Part shown: positions 17,997 to 27,229 of the stretch, piece after piece
How positions within the stretch are numbered: position 1 is the first letter of the stretch
Layout of the letters: the number at the start of each line of letters is the position of its first letter
Assembly (NCBI RefSeq): GCF_002939945.1
Contig: NZ_MDEB01000009.1
Coordinates: 62,001 to 126,000, forward strand
Length of the DNA: 64,000 bases
From: Xanthomonas arboricola pv. populi
GTDB taxonomy: Bacteria; Pseudomonadota; Gammaproteobacteria; Xanthomonadales; Xanthomonadaceae
Direction of reading: 5' to 3'
The notes under the pieces: generated by a model
Database searches by the model: none
Seen by the model: only the letters and a program-made list of their open reading frames with translations
What the model was told of the DNA's origin: nothing
Made by a program: the position numbers and the translations under genes

Positions 17997-20480
17997 TTAG
18001 CCTGCGGCCTTGCTCACGGTCTTCTTGACCACGCGCTTGGTGGCCTTCTTGGCCGGCGCCTTTTTCGCAGCCGTCTTGGTGGCCGTTTTCTTGACCGCGG
18101 TCTTCTTGGCTGCGGCGTCCTTCGCCTCCTTGGCCGAATCCTTGACCGCGTTCTTCTTGAGCGTGGCCTTCTTGGCGCCGAAGCCCTTGCGTACCGGCTT
18201 GCCGGTGTCGGCCAGCAATTGCTGCACTTCTTCGAACGTCAGCGACGCCGGCTCGCGGTCCTTGGGGATCTTGCCATTGAGCTTGCCATCGCTGATATAC
18301 GGGCCGAAGCGGCCATTGAGTACCTGGATGTCGCTGCCTTCGAAGTGCTTGATCACGCGGTTGCGCGCGATCTCTTCCTTCTCCTCGATCAGGAACACCG
18401 CGCGCTCCAGGTCGATGGTGTACGGGTCGTCTTCCTTCTTCAGCGAGGCATAGACGCTACCGCGGCGCGCGAACGGGCCGAAGCGGCCGATGCCGACGCT
18501 GACGTCCTGGTCCTTGTCCTGGCCGAGCGCGCGCGGCATCTTGAACAGTTCCAGTGCGTCTTCGATGGAGATCGAATAGATGCTCTGGCCCGGCCGCAGC
18601 GAGGCGAAGGTGGGCTTTTCCTCGTCTTCGACGGTGCCGATCTGCACCATCGGGCCGAACCGGCCGATGCGCGCGCTGACTTCCTTGCCGCTGACCGGGT
18701 CGGCGCCCAGCACACGCACGCTGCCGGCGTCGGTCTTGTCCAGCGAATCCTTCTTGTCCTCGACCAGTTCCTTGAACGGGCCCCAGAACTTTTCCATCAG
18801 CGGGATCCACTCTTCCTCGCCGCGCGAGACCGCATCCAGGTCGTCTTCGAGCTTGGCGGTGAAGTCGTAATCCACGTAGCGGGTGAAATGCCCGGACAGG
18901 AACTTGGACACGGCGCGGCCCACGTCGGTGGGACGGAAGCTGCGGCCTTCCATTTCCACGTACTTGCGGAACTGCAGGGTCTGGATGATCGAGGCGTAGG
19001 TGGACGGCCGCCCGATGCCGTATTCCTCCAGCGCCTTGACCAGCGCCGCTTCGGTAAAGCGCGGCGGCGGCTGGGTGAAATGCTGGTCGGTGACGATGCG
19101 GTCCAGCGGGATGTTGTCGCCGGCCTTCATCAGCGGCAGCTTGCGGCCTTCGTCCTCGTCCTCGCTGCTCTTGGTGTCCTTGCCTTCTTCGTAGACCGCC
19201 AGGAAGCCCGCCACCACCACAGTGGTGCCGCTGGCGCGGAACACGTGCTCGCTGCCGGCCGACAGATCGACGCTGACGGTGTTGAGCGTGGCCGGGATCA
19301 TCTGACAGGCCACTGCGCGGCGCCAGATCAACTCGTACAGGCGACGCTCGTCGTCGGACAGGAAGCGCGCCACCTGCGCCGGGGTACGCAACGCTGAGGT
19401 CGGACGTACCGCCTCATGTGCTTCCTGCGCGTTCTTGGATTTGGTGGTGTAGGCGTTGGGCTGATCCGGCAACGAGGCGGTGCCGAAATCGCGCGCGATC
19501 ACATCGCGGATTTCCGCCAGGGCATCCTGCGACAGGTTCACCGAGTCGGTACGCATATAGCTGATCAGACCGACCGAGCCTTCGTCGCCCAGCGCCACGC
19601 CTTCGTACAGTTTCTGCGCCACCTGCATGGTCTTGCGGGTAGTGAAACCGAGCTTGCGCGAGGCTTCCTGCTGCAGCGTGGAGGTGGTGAACGGTGGGGC
19701 AGGGCGACGCTTGCGCTCCTTGCTGGCCACATCGGTGACATGCAGCACGCCTTGCGCGGCCTGCTGGATGCGCAGCCGCGCCGCTTCGGCGGTATCGCCG
19801 TCGGTGACGGTGAACTGCTCGAACTTCTGCCCGTCCAGCTTGATCAGACGTGCGTTGAACGGCTGCGACGGATGCCGGCAATGCGCATCGATGGACCAGT
19901 ACTCGCGCGCGATGAAGGCTTCGATCTCTTCCTCGCGCTCGACGATCATGCGCAGCGCCGGCGATTGCACGCGGCCGGCCGACAACCCGCGCTGCACCTT
20001 GCGCCACAGCACCGGCGACAGGTTGAAGCCGACCAGATAGTCGAGCGCGCGACGGGCCTGCTGCGCATCCACCAGATCGGCCGCGATCGCGCGCGGCTTG
20101 AGCATGGCTTCCTTGATCGCGCGCGGCGTGATCTCGGTGAACACCACCCGCTGCATCGTCTTGTCCTTGAGCAGCCCGCGCTCTTTCAGGATCTCGGCGA
20201 TGTGCCAGCTGATTGCCTCGCCCTCGCGGTCCGGGTCGGTCGCCAGATAGATGTCGTCGGCGCTCTTGGCCGCGCGCGCAATGGCTTCGACATGCTTCTC
20301 GTTCTTTTCGATCAGGTCGTAGCGCATCGCAAAGCCGTTGTCCGGATCGACCGCGCCTTCCTTGGGAACGAGATCGCGCACGTGCCCATACGAGGCCAGG
20401 ACGGTGAAGTCCTTGCCGAGGTATTTATTGATCGTCTTGGCCTTGGCAGGCGATTCGACGATGAGCAGGTGCTTGGGCAT
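17997..20480 (-). CDS. topA: DNA topoisomerase I (type IA)
   Basis: This 827-residue protein has an N-terminal Toprim domain (LLIVESPAKAKTINKYLG; DPDREGEAISWH) and the active-site Tyr in GLISYMRTDS at about residue 308. Repeated C-terminal modules of the type RFGPMVQIG / GRFGPFARRG / GRFGPYIS follow; these are zinc-ribbon-derived domains without all Cys residues. The last ~60 residues are Lys/Ala/Thr-rich, like a histone H1 tail. TopA relaxes negative supercoils. It is the first gene of a probable operon with tsaC. Confidence 0.96.
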   Translation of the reverse strand: MPKHLLIVESPAKAKTINKYLGKDFTVLASYGHVRDLVPKEGAVDPDNGFAMRYDLIEKNEKHVEAIARAAKSADDIYLATDPDREGEAISWHIAEILKERGLLKDKTMQRVVFTEITPRAIKEAMLKPRAIAADLVDAQQARRALDYLVGFNLSPVLWRKVQRGLSAGRVQSPALRMIVEREEEIEAFIAREYWSIDAHCRHPSQPFNARLIKLDGQKFEQFTVTDGDTAEAARLRIQQAAQGVLHVTDVASKERKRRPAPPFTTSTLQQEASRKLGFTTRKTMQVAQKLYEGVALGDEGSVGLISYMRTDSVNLSQDALAEIRDVIARDFGTASLPDQPNAYTTKSKNAQEAHEAVRPTSALRTPAQVARFLSDDERRLYELIWRRAVACQMIPATLNTVSVDLSAGSEHVFRASGTTVVVAGFLAVYEEGKDTKSSEDEDEGRKLPLMKAGDNIPLDRIVTDQHFTQPPPRFTEAALVKALEEYGIGRPSTYASIIQTLQFRKYVEMEGRSFRPTDVGRAVSKFLSGHFTRYVDYDFTAKLEDDLDAVSRGEEEWIPLMEKFWGPFKELVEDKKDSLDKTDAGSVRVLGADPVSGKEVSARIGRFGPMVQIGTVEDEEKPTFASLRPGQSIYSISIEDALELFKMPRALGQDKDQDVSVGIGRFGPFARRGSVYASLKKEDDPYTIDLERAVFLIEEKEEIARNRVIKHFEGSDIQVLNGRFGPYISDGKLNGKIPKDREPASLTFEEVQQLLADTGKPVRKGFGAKKATLKKNAVKDSAKEAKDAAAKKTAVKKTATKTAAKKAPAKKATKRVVKKTVSKAAG

Positions 20481-20571
20481 GGTGGTGAATTCTTTGGGCA
20501 GAGCCCGGGGGGCGGGTAGCGTGGCCTAATTGGCCGGTGGAGGGAAGCAGATCGGCTGTTTCCCACAGGTC

Positions 20572-20598
20572 AACGCCCGGGCAACGAGCCCGGGCGTT
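20572..20598. terminator. Hairpin between topA and the RDD gene
   Basis: A perfect 10-bp stem, AACGCCCGGG / CCCGGGCGTT, has a 7-nt loop. It lies downstream of the minus-strand RDD gene and upstream of topA. No strong T run is present on either strand, so the terminator role is likely but not certain. Confidence 0.55.
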
Positions 20599-20662
20599 CA
20601 GTTCACTTATTAGAAAGATCACGGCGGACGCCGCCGTGTCAAGCGGCCAGGGCCGAGAACTG

Positions 20663-21892
20663 CTAGTTCTGGCTCATTCCGATCGCGGTCAACAGGAAGG
20701 CCAGCGCCACCACCGAGAGCACCAGCAGCACCGCATAAATGGCCAGAACCACGATGGTGACCGTGTCCAGACCGCTGGATTGCCGCTCCGGGTGATCCGT
20801 GAACGCCCAGCGGTCCACCACCAGGGTGTCGCACACCTTGTCGTGCGGAGCCTGCTTGCGCGCGGTCATGCCGGCCATGAACGCGGCCACGATCGCGCCG
20901 ATGCCCAGGGTGAGCACGCTGATCAGCATGTAGGCCAGATAGCGCAGCACGTTGCGCCAGAAACCGACCCGGCCGCCGTCGCTGTCGGCGCGCACCAGTT
21001 TGATGCCGCAGGCGAGCTTGCCCAGGCTGGCCTGGTGGCGGCTGGACTGCATCCAGGCGAAATACAGCGTCGGGATCGCCAGGCCGATGCCGTAGGACAT
21101 CACCAGGATGGCGATGCCGAGCGCGCTTCCGTCGTCCAGCGCCGAGCCGGAAGCGCCCCGGCTGGTCGCCAGCGCCACGACGAACACCAGCGGGATCACG
21201 ATCAGGTACACCGCAAAGCTGGTGATCAGGCTGTCCAGGATGCTGGCGGCCACGCGCCGCCACAGGCCGGCGTAGACAACCGGGGCACCGCGCAATGCAA
21301 CGGTGGCTGCGGGCGCGGCGGCGGAGCCCCAGGCATCCGGAACCGGCACGCCGGCGGATGTTTGCGAGGAGGCATGGGCAGGCGTCGCAGGCGCGTCCGA
21401 GGTGTTGGTCAGGATCGGGCTTGATGCCGCTGGGGGTATGGCCGTGTCTGCCGGCGTGGTGGACCACGCCACTGGATCTGCAGGTGCAGCGCGCTCGCTC
21501 GGCGGAAGCTGCTGGTGATCGACAGCTGCAGGCTGATCAGCGAGGCCAGGCCCGGTCTGCCCGAGCGCAGCGTCTGCAGCGGCGCCGGCAAACGGCGTAG
21601 CTGCGGCGGGCGCACTGTCTACTGGGGTGCTGGCCGGGTCAACCGTCGCCTGCGGCGCGCTGCGCGGAACGTCCAGGTCCGCATCTGCGGTCGGCGCGGG
21701 AGGCATTGGCACGGCAGTGTCGACGCCCAGCTCGGCCGCGACCTCGCCAAGTGCAACCCACTGCGGCAAGCCTTCGCGCCAGACCAGGCTGGATGCATCG
21801 ATCAGACCGTCGGACAGGCGCGCGCGTAGCGTGTCCGTGTCCACCGGCCCCTGGCGCTCGCGTTGTGCGTCGGCGTAGTACCACTGCGTCAT
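20663..21892 (-). CDS. GYF_2 (DUF4339) plus RDD domain membrane protein
   Basis: This 409-residue protein begins with a GYF_2 module (WYYADAQRERQGPVD...SLVWREGLPQWVALGE, residues 3-50). A ~150-residue Pro/Ala/Thr-rich linker follows, then a C-terminal RDD domain with about four membrane helices (WRRVAASILDSLITSFAVYL; later SLGKLACGIKLVRAD). RDD proteins are often ion antiporters or channels; GYF_2 probably binds proline-rich peptides. It follows another GYF_2 protein by 27 nt and is the last gene of the minus-strand run from lysM. Confidence 0.85.
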   Translation of the reverse strand: MTQWYYADAQRERQGPVDTDTLRARLSDGLIDASSLVWREGLPQWVALGEVAAELGVDTAVPMPPAPTADADLDVPRSAPQATVDPASTPVDSAPAAATPFAGAAADAALGQTGPGLADQPAAVDHQQLPPSERAAPADPVAWSTTPADTAIPPAASSPILTNTSDAPATPAHASSQTSAGVPVPDAWGSAAAPAATVALRGAPVVYAGLWRRVAASILDSLITSFAVYLIVIPLVFVVALATSRGASGSALDDGSALGIAILVMSYGIGLAIPTLYFAWMQSSRHQASLGKLACGIKLVRADSDGGRVGFWRNVLRYLAYMLISVLTLGIGAIVAAFMAGMTARKQAPHDKVCDTLVVDRWAFTDHPERQSSGLDTVTIVVLAIYAVLLVLSVVALAFLLTAIGMSQN

Positions 21893-21919
21893 TGAAGTCC
21901 CCTTGGGTAAAGCGATTGA

Positions 21920-22654
21920 CTAGCCGCGGCAGTCCGGCGGAAGTTGGTTGTCGTCGATCTCGGAGCTGCACTGCCAGGTGCCGGCGTCCGCGTCGAAATC
22001 CAGCCACAGCGCCTTGCCGTCGATCCTGGCCATTGTCGGCGCATGCAGCAGCGCCTCGACTCCGCAGTTGGTGGTGTCGAAATGGCCGATCTGCACGCTG
22101 GTCAGGACGTCGTTGGCATACCGCTCGGGCGCGAGGAAGCCGGCGTCGCCGTTGACCGGGCAGCGGCCTTCCTGGTCGAGAAATCCGGCGATCTGCGGTT
22201 TCAAGGGCGCCAGCGCCGTGATCGCCCGGGCGACCTTGCTACGCGCGGTGTAGTCCTGATACACCGGCAGCGCGATCGCAGCCAGGATGCCGATCACCGC
22301 CACCAGCACGAACAGGCCCACCACTGCGCCCAACACCACTGCCAGCGGCCAACCCGGCCCGTTGCCGGGCAGGCGCTGCGCTGACGACGGGGACGAACTG
22401 GCGGCAGCGGCGTGAACAGCCGCAGGCGGAACCGGCGGCAGCGGCGGCGGCAGCACTGCGGTGCGCATGGCGGTGGAAATCGGGGGGCCGAGCTCGTCGG
22501 CGCATGCTGACAGCGGCACCCATCGGGCCAATCCTTCGCGCCAGACCAGGGTGTCCAGTGCGATCGCGTGATCGCGATACAGCGCCAGCAAGGCCTCGCC
22601 GGCCACCGGGCCACGCCGGTGGCGGTTGCCCTCGGCGTAATACCAACTGCTCAT
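21920..22654 (-). CDS. GYF_2 domain fused to a type IV pilin-like segment
   Basis: This 244-residue protein starts with a GYF_2 module (SSWYYAEGNRHRRGPVAG...TLVWREGLARWVPLS, residues 2-50) and a short Pro/Ala linker. It then has a hydrophobic helix that reads like a pilin N terminus (VAVIGILAAIALPVYQDYTARSK) followed by a pilin-like globular domain with three Cys. There is no prepilin leader, since the helix is internal, so normal PilD processing is unlikely. The protein is therefore probably membrane-inserted with GYF_2 in the cytoplasm. The start at 22654 is preceded by GAGGGGA. Confidence 0.8.
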   Translation of the reverse strand: MSSWYYAEGNRHRRGPVAGEALLALYRDHAIALDTLVWREGLARWVPLSACADELGPPISTAMRTAVLPPPLPPVPPAAVHAAAASSSPSSAQRLPGNGPGWPLAVVLGAVVGLFVLVAVIGILAAIALPVYQDYTARSKVARAITALAPLKPQIAGFLDQEGRCPVNGDAGFLAPERYANDVLTSVQIGHFDTTNCGVEALLHAPTMARIDGKALWLDFDADAGTWQCSSEIDDNQLPPDCRG

Positions 22655-22691
22655 TGCCGTCCCCTCGCACGCTTCCGTTGCGGCTTCCGCC

Positions 22692-23165
22692 TCAGTGTAC
22701 GGGTTCAGGCTCGTCCAGGAACATCTGCGTTTCCATCCAGGCGTAGGCCGCTTCGGCACCCGGCTGATTGAACAACACCATCAAGACCACCCATTTGAGG
22801 TCGTCCAGATCCAGTTCGTCCTGATCCAGCGCCATGGCGCGATCCAGCACCAGCTCGCGCTGGTCGGCGTCCAGAATGCGGTGTTGTTCCAGGAACAGCA
22901 GAAATCCACGGCAGTCCACATCGAGCTTGTCCAGCTCCGGGCCGTGATAGATGCGGACCGGTCCATCGACATGCGGTCGCGCGACACTGGGCCGCTGCTC
23001 GGAGAGCGCGTCCAGCCAATCGAAGGCTTTGCTGATTTCTGCGGGACTGAAGCCAGCCTGGATCAGGCCATTCTGAAGCGAGTCACGGTCGCGGACCAAG
23101 TCCGCATCTTCGCTGAAATAATGTTCGAACAGGTATAGCAGTACATCAAGAATGCTCTCTTTCAT
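22692..23165 (-). CDS. smg: Smg family protein (DUF494)
   Basis: This 157-residue acidic helical protein matches Smg/DUF494. It opens [17 protein letters not shown], has [17 protein letters not shown] in the middle and [20 protein letters not shown] near the end. Smg has the usual place next to dprA. Its molecular role is not established. The start lies 43 nt from the dprA stop. Confidence 0.92.
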   Translation of the reverse strand: MKESILDVLLYLFEHYFSEDADLVRDRDSLQNGLIQAGFSPAEISKAFDWLDALSEQRPSVARPHVDGPVRIYHGPELDKLDVDCRGFLLFLEQHRILDADQRELVLDRAMALDQDELDLDDLKWVVLMVLFNQPGAEAAYAWMETQMFLDEPEPVH

Positions 23166-23208
23166 TGCCCCTCGGCCTGCGTCGCGCGACGCTGTGGAGG
23201 TGAAGAAA

Positions 23209-24345
23209 CTAGGGATTGCGGGTATAGCGACCGTGCTCGGCGACCACGTCTCCCTCCAGTTCCATGATGAGCAGCATGGAGGACAGCGCGGCGGCCGTCA
23301 ATCCGGTGCGTTCGACCAGGGAATCCATAGGGGTTGGGTCGTGGCCAAGCGCCTGCCACAAGCGCTGGTAGTCCGGATCCGAGCGCACCGGGCCGGCTTG
23401 CGGTGTCGTCCTGGCCTGATCAGTGGGGGCGGACAGACGCTGGCGCAAGGCGTCTGCCAGTTCGCCCGACAGCAGGCGCAGGCCGTCGATGATCTGGGCC
23501 GGCTCCTGCGCCAGGGTGGCGCCCTGCCGGATCAGGTGATGGCAGCCACGCGCGAGCGGATTGTGCAGCGAGCCGGGCAGGGCGAACACCTCGCGCCCGG
23601 CCTCCGCCGCCAGCCGCGCGGTGATCAGCGCCCCCGAGCGCATGGCCGCTTCCACCACCAGGGTGCCCAGGGCCAGCCCGGCGATGATCCGGTTGCGGGC
23701 CGGGAAGTGCGCCGCCACCGGCCCGGTGCCGGGCAGGTACTCGCTGACCACCGCGCCACGCGCGGCGATGCGATCGCGCAGGGATTGGTGATTTGCCGGG
23801 TAGGCCACATCCGCGCCGGTTCCCACCACTGCCACGGTGATGGCCTCGGTGCGGGCAAGCGCGGCCACGTGGGCGATCGCATCCACGCCGGCGGCCATGC
23901 CGCTGACGATGGCCAATCCGGCGCTGGCCAGGCTGGAGGCGAATGCGCGAGTGTGGTCACGGCCGCCGGCGGTGGCGGAGCGGCTGCCGACCACGGCCAC
24001 GCCCGGGTGCCAGAGCGCGTTCGGGTCGCCATCCACGAACAGGGCCAGCGGCGGATTGACGATGTGGCGCAGCAGGGCGGGGTAGTCGGGATCGTTCAGG
24101 CCGATCAGGTGATGGCCGGGCTGTGCGCACCACTGCAGGGCGGCGTCCAGGGCGCGCGCATCGGGAGTCTGCAGCCGGGCGGCCTGCAGCTCGTCGCAGC
24201 CGGCGGTAAGCCAGGCCTCGGGCCCGGCCGTCAGTATCTCGGCCGGGCTGGCGAAACACCTCAGCAGCGCGTTGCGTGGCGGGCTGCGGCCGCCCGCCAG
24301 GAGCAGGGTCAGTAATGCGCGCAGGTCGGGAGTGGGGAGAGCCAT
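23209..24345 (-). CDS. dprA: DNA-processing protein DprA (Smf)
   Basis: This 378-residue protein has the Rossmann-like DprA core: [20 protein letters not shown], the [16 protein letters not shown] motif, [12 protein letters not shown], and [14 protein letters not shown]-terminal winged-helix-like DUF domain ends near [14 protein letters not shown]. DprA binds single-stranded DNA and loads RecA during natural transformation. The start at 24345 fits the family N terminus; an upstream extension in the same frame has no similarity. It sits between lysM and smg on the same strand. Confidence 0.94.
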   Translation of the reverse strand: MALPTPDLRALLTLLLAGGRSPPRNALLRCFASPAEILTAGPEAWLTAGCDELQAARLQTPDARALDAALQWCAQPGHHLIGLNDPDYPALLRHIVNPPLALFVDGDPNALWHPGVAVVGSRSATAGGRDHTRAFASSLASAGLAIVSGMAAGVDAIAHVAALARTEAITVAVVGTGADVAYPANHQSLRDRIAARGAVVSEYLPGTGPVAAHFPARNRIIAGLALGTLVVEAAMRSGALITARLAAEAGREVFALPGSLHNPLARGCHHLIRQGATLAQEPAQIIDGLRLLSGELADALRQRLSAPTDQARTTPQAGPVRSDPDYQRLWQALGHDPTPMDSLVERTGLTAAALSSMLLIMELEGDVVAEHGRYTRNP

Positions 24346-24370
24346 GCGTCCAGCCTGGACCGCAAACGCC

Positions 24371-24392
24371 GACGGCGCCCTCAGGCGCCGTC
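24371..24392 (-). terminator. Hairpin between lysM gene and dprA
   Basis: A perfect 9-bp stem, GACGGCGCC / GGCGCCGTC, has a 4-nt loop in the 71-nt gap between the LysM gene and dprA. It may reduce read-through into dprA. No long T run follows. Confidence 0.5.
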
Positions 24393-24416
24393 GCATTACC
24401 GCATCGGAATTTTCGC

Positions 24417-25553
24417 TTACTGCGCGTCGGGATGCTTGACGAAGTAGCCCAGGCCGGTCGGCTTGACGCTTTCCATCACCAGCGCGTAGCTGACCTTGTC
24501 GAAGGTGCGGAACACCATCGCGTGCGAGGCGTATTCGTCGGGCAGGCCGACGGTGGAGCCGGCCGGGCCGCTGAAGTCGTCGTCGGTCCGCGAGAAGCGC
24601 GAATGCTTGACGCGGTCGCTGACGGTGCGGCCCTTGCGCCATATCGAGAACACCGTGCCGTTGTTGATGCCTTCGCGGGCACCGCCGGAGATGGCGATCA
24701 CATCGCGGGTACCGCCGACGATGAAGGCATCGGAGATGGCCAGCACCCGCAATTCGGTCTGCAAGGCCTGTTCCGACGGCGGATGCGGGATGAACTGCAG
24801 ATCGTAAGGCTGCGCCTCGACGGCGACGACGCGGTCGCCGGCGCGCACTTCGCGGCCGCTGTCCTGCAGCAGCAGGGTGGCCGCCTTGGAGTTGCCGCCC
24901 GCCGCGCTGCGCGTGATGGTGCCGACGTTGACCTGGGCCAGTTCGTAGCCCAGGAACTCGCGGCGCGTGCTCGGTGCGATGTAGTTCTTCCAGATGTTGC
25001 CGGCGCCTGCGGTGATGTTGCCGGCCGCGTCGAGATCTTCGTTGTGCTTGGGCAGGCTGAACTTCACCGTCGGGCGCACCACCGCAAAGCGCTGGCCCGG
25101 CTGTGCATCGTCCAGGCCGACCACATAGGCCACCTGACCGGTGGTGGCGCGCGAACGTCCGCCTTCCAGACCCACTACGTACGGCAGCTGGTCGAAGTCG
25201 TCGGTGACGCGCAGGTTCTTCAGGAACGGCTCGACATCCGCCAGCGGAATCGCGTTGATCGGCGCTTCCTGGCGCGGACCGGGCTGGACGGTGCCCTTGG
25301 CGACGCGATCCAGGTAGGCCAGGCTGATCACGTCACCGGGATAGATCAGGTGCGGATTCTGGATCTGCGGGTTGGCCTGCCAGATTTCCGGCCACAACCA
25401 CGGTTTTTGCAGGAAACGTCCAGCGATGTCCCAGAGGGTATCGCCCTTGCGGACCACGTAGGTGTCTGGATGTTCGCCCATCGCTTGCGCGGCAGCGTAG
25501 GTCGCGACGGTCAGCATCGCCGCAGCGACGACCGTACGAAGTCGGTTCAACAT
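24417..25553 (-). CDS. Secreted LysM domain protein
   Basis: This 378-residue protein has a signal peptide (about residues 1-23, ending ATYAAAQA). A LysM peptidoglycan-binding domain follows (TYVVRKGDTLWDIAGRFLQKPWLWPEIW...NPHLIYPGDVISL, about residues 30-80), then a ~290-residue C-terminal region of unknown fold. The same kind of protein precedes dprA in many proteobacteria, where it is presumed to act at the cell wall. The start at 25553 is chosen because the signal peptide begins there. It is divergent from def. Confidence 0.88.
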   Translation of the reverse strand: MLNRLRTVVAAAMLTVATYAAAQAMGEHPDTYVVRKGDTLWDIAGRFLQKPWLWPEIWQANPQIQNPHLIYPGDVISLAYLDRVAKGTVQPGPRQEAPINAIPLADVEPFLKNLRVTDDFDQLPYVVGLEGGRSRATTGQVAYVVGLDDAQPGQRFAVVRPTVKFSLPKHNEDLDAAGNITAGAGNIWKNYIAPSTRREFLGYELAQVNVGTITRSAAGGNSKAATLLLQDSGREVRAGDRVVAVEAQPYDLQFIPHPPSEQALQTELRVLAISDAFIVGGTRDVIAISGGAREGINNGTVFSIWRKGRTVSDRVKHSRFSRTDDDFSGPAGSTVGLPDEYASHAMVFRTFDKVSYALVMESVKPTGLGYFVKHPDAQ

Positions 25554-25592
25554 GAGTGCCTTCTTGCCTGATTCCCCAACAGGTCCGCGCAC

Positions 25593-25636
25593 TATAGTCC
25601 AGAAACCGGGGCGCCACGCAAGCATTGCGCTAGAAT
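25593..25636. promoter_or_regulatory. Candidate divergent promoters for lysM gene and def
   Basis: On the minus strand TTGCGT (25621-25616) and TATAGT (25598-25593) are separated by 17 nt and lie about 40 nt upstream of the LysM gene. On the plus strand TAGAAT (25631-25636) could be the -10 for def, with no clear -35. Assigned by sequence match only. Confidence 0.3.
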
Positions 25637-25684
25637 GATAGCGTCTTGCCGGCGCAGCGCCGGTGTTCCCAGACGGGTAATCCC

Positions 25685-26197
25685 ATGGCTTTGCTCCCTA
25701 TCCTCGAATTCCCCGACCCGCGGTTGCGCACCAAGGCCGTGCCGGTCGATGCTGCCGAGCTCACCAGCCCGGCATTCCAGACCCTGCTCGACGACATGTT
25801 CCAGACCATGTACGAGGCGCCCGGCATCGGCCTGGCCGCCAGTCAGGTGGACGTGCACAAGCGTTTCATGGTGATCGACGTCAGCGACGAGAAGAATCTC
25901 CCGCAGGTATTCGTCAACCCGGAGATCGTGAGCAGGCAGGGCGAGCAGGTGTATCAGGAAGGTTGCCTGTCGGTACCGGGCATCTATGCCGATGTCGCCC
26001 GCGCCGATGCGATCACCGTGCGCTATCTCGACCGCGAGGGCAAGGCGCAGGAACTGAGCACCGATGGCCTGTTGGCGGTGTGCATCCAGCACGAGATGGA
26101 CCATCTGGACGGCAAGCTGTTCGTCGATTACCTGTCGCCGCTCAAGCGCGAAATGGTGCGCAAGAAGCTGGCCAAGCAGCGTAAACACGTGGCCTGA
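25685..26197 (+). CDS. def: Peptide deformylase
   Basis: This 170-residue protein has all three metal-site motifs in order: GIGLAASQ (residues 47-54), EGCLS (93-97) and HEMDH (about 137-141). It removes the formyl group from nascent proteins. The start at 25685 gives the family N terminus [15 protein letters not shown]. It forms the classical def-fmt-rsmB order with the downstream genes, although a 108-bp repeat-like gap separates it from fmt. Confidence 0.97.
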   Translation: MALLPILEFPDPRLRTKAVPVDAAELTSPAFQTLLDDMFQTMYEAPGIGLAASQVDVHKRFMVIDVSDEKNLPQVFVNPEIVSRQGEQVYQEGCLSVPGIYADVARADAITVRYLDREGKAQELSTDGLLAVCIQHEMDHLDGKLFVDYLSPLKREMVRKKLAKQRKHVA

Positions 26198-26201
26198 CGG
26201 C

Positions 26202-26301
26202 CGGGATTTGGGACTTGGGAGTCGGGATTCGGAAAGCCGGTTCTCTCACCGATTGCCGAATCCGCCGTTGCGACTCCCCAATCCCCACTCCCGAATCCCC
26301 G
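26202..26301. repeat. Imperfect palindromic GGGATTC-rich intergenic repeat
   Basis: The def-fmt gap holds GGGATTTGGGACTTGGGAGT and GTCGGGATTCGG on the left. The approximate reverse complement (CGACTCCCCAATCCCC, CTCCCGAATCCCC) is on the right. Related sequence occurs at 33,815-33,840 and 41,846-41,874, so it is a dispersed family. Confidence 0.7.
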
Positions 26302-26305
26302 CCCT

Positions 26306-27229
26306 ATGAGAATCGTATTCGCCGGTACGCCGGATTTCGCCGTCGCGTCGTTGCGCGCCGCTGCGCAGCGGCATGAAGTGGTGGCGGTGTACACCCAGCC
26401 GGATCGGCCTGCCGGCCGTGGCCGTGGGTTGACGTCGTCGCCGGTCAAGCTGGAGGCGATCGCGCGCGGCATCCCGGTGTTCCAGCCGCAGACGCTGCGC
26501 TCGCCGGAGGCCCTGGACACGCTGCGCGCGCTCCATGCCGATCTGATGGTGGTGGTGGCCTACGGACTGATCCTGCCCAAGGCGGTGCTGGCCGCGCCGA
26601 CCCATGGCTGCTGGAACGTGCATGCCTCGTTGTTGCCGCGCTGGCGTGGCGCCGCGCCGATCCAGCGCGCGATCGAGGCCGGCGATACCGAAACCGGCGT
26701 CTGCCTGATGCAGATGGAAGCCGGGCTGGATACCGGCCCGGTGCTGCTGTCGCAGCGGCTGGCCATCGGCGAGCAGGAAACCGGCGGGCAGTTGCACGAT
26801 CGCCTGGCCGCGCTGGGCGCGCAGGTGCTGTCCGATGGCCTGGGCTTGCTGCGTGCCGGCATTCGTCCGGTGGCGCAACCGCAGCCGGCCGAAGGCGTGA
26901 CCTATGCGCACAAGCTGGACAAAGCGCAGGCGCGGCTCGATTGGACCCAGCCGGCGCAGGAACTGGCGCGGCGCGTACGCGCGTTCAATCCATGGCCGGT
27001 GGCCGAGGCGATCCTGGCCGGCGAGCGTGTGCGCCTGCATGGCGCGGTGGCGCTGGAACTGGCCCATCAGCAGGCGCCGGGCACCCTGCTCGCCGCCAGC
27101 AAGCAGGGCATCGACATCGCCTGCGGGCAGGGCGCGCTGCGGGTGCGCGTGCTGCAGCGCGAGGGCGGCAAGGCGATCACCGCTGCCGACTACCTCAACG
27201 CGCGTCGCGACCTGCCGGCGCTGCGCTGA
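26306..27229 (+). CDS. fmt: Methionyl-tRNA formyltransferase
   Basis: This 307-residue protein starts [18 protein letters not shown]. It carries the formyl-THF-binding and catalytic region with [20 protein letters not shown], which contains the conserved Asn-His and SLLP, followed by [13 protein letters not shown] and LDTGPVL. The C-terminal OB-like domain is complete. It formylates initiator Met-tRNA. The stop overlaps the rsmB start by one base (TGATG). Confidence 0.96.
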   Translation: MRIVFAGTPDFAVASLRAAAQRHEVVAVYTQPDRPAGRGRGLTSSPVKLEAIARGIPVFQPQTLRSPEALDTLRALHADLMVVVAYGLILPKAVLAAPTHGCWNVHASLLPRWRGAAPIQRAIEAGDTETGVCLMQMEAGLDTGPVLLSQRLAIGEQETGGQLHDRLAALGAQVLSDGLGLLRAGIRPVAQPQPAEGVTYAHKLDKAQARLDWTQPAQELARRVRAFNPWPVAEAILAGERVRLHGAVALELAHQQAPGTLLAASKQGIDIACGQGALRVRVLQREGGKAITAADYLNARRDLPALR

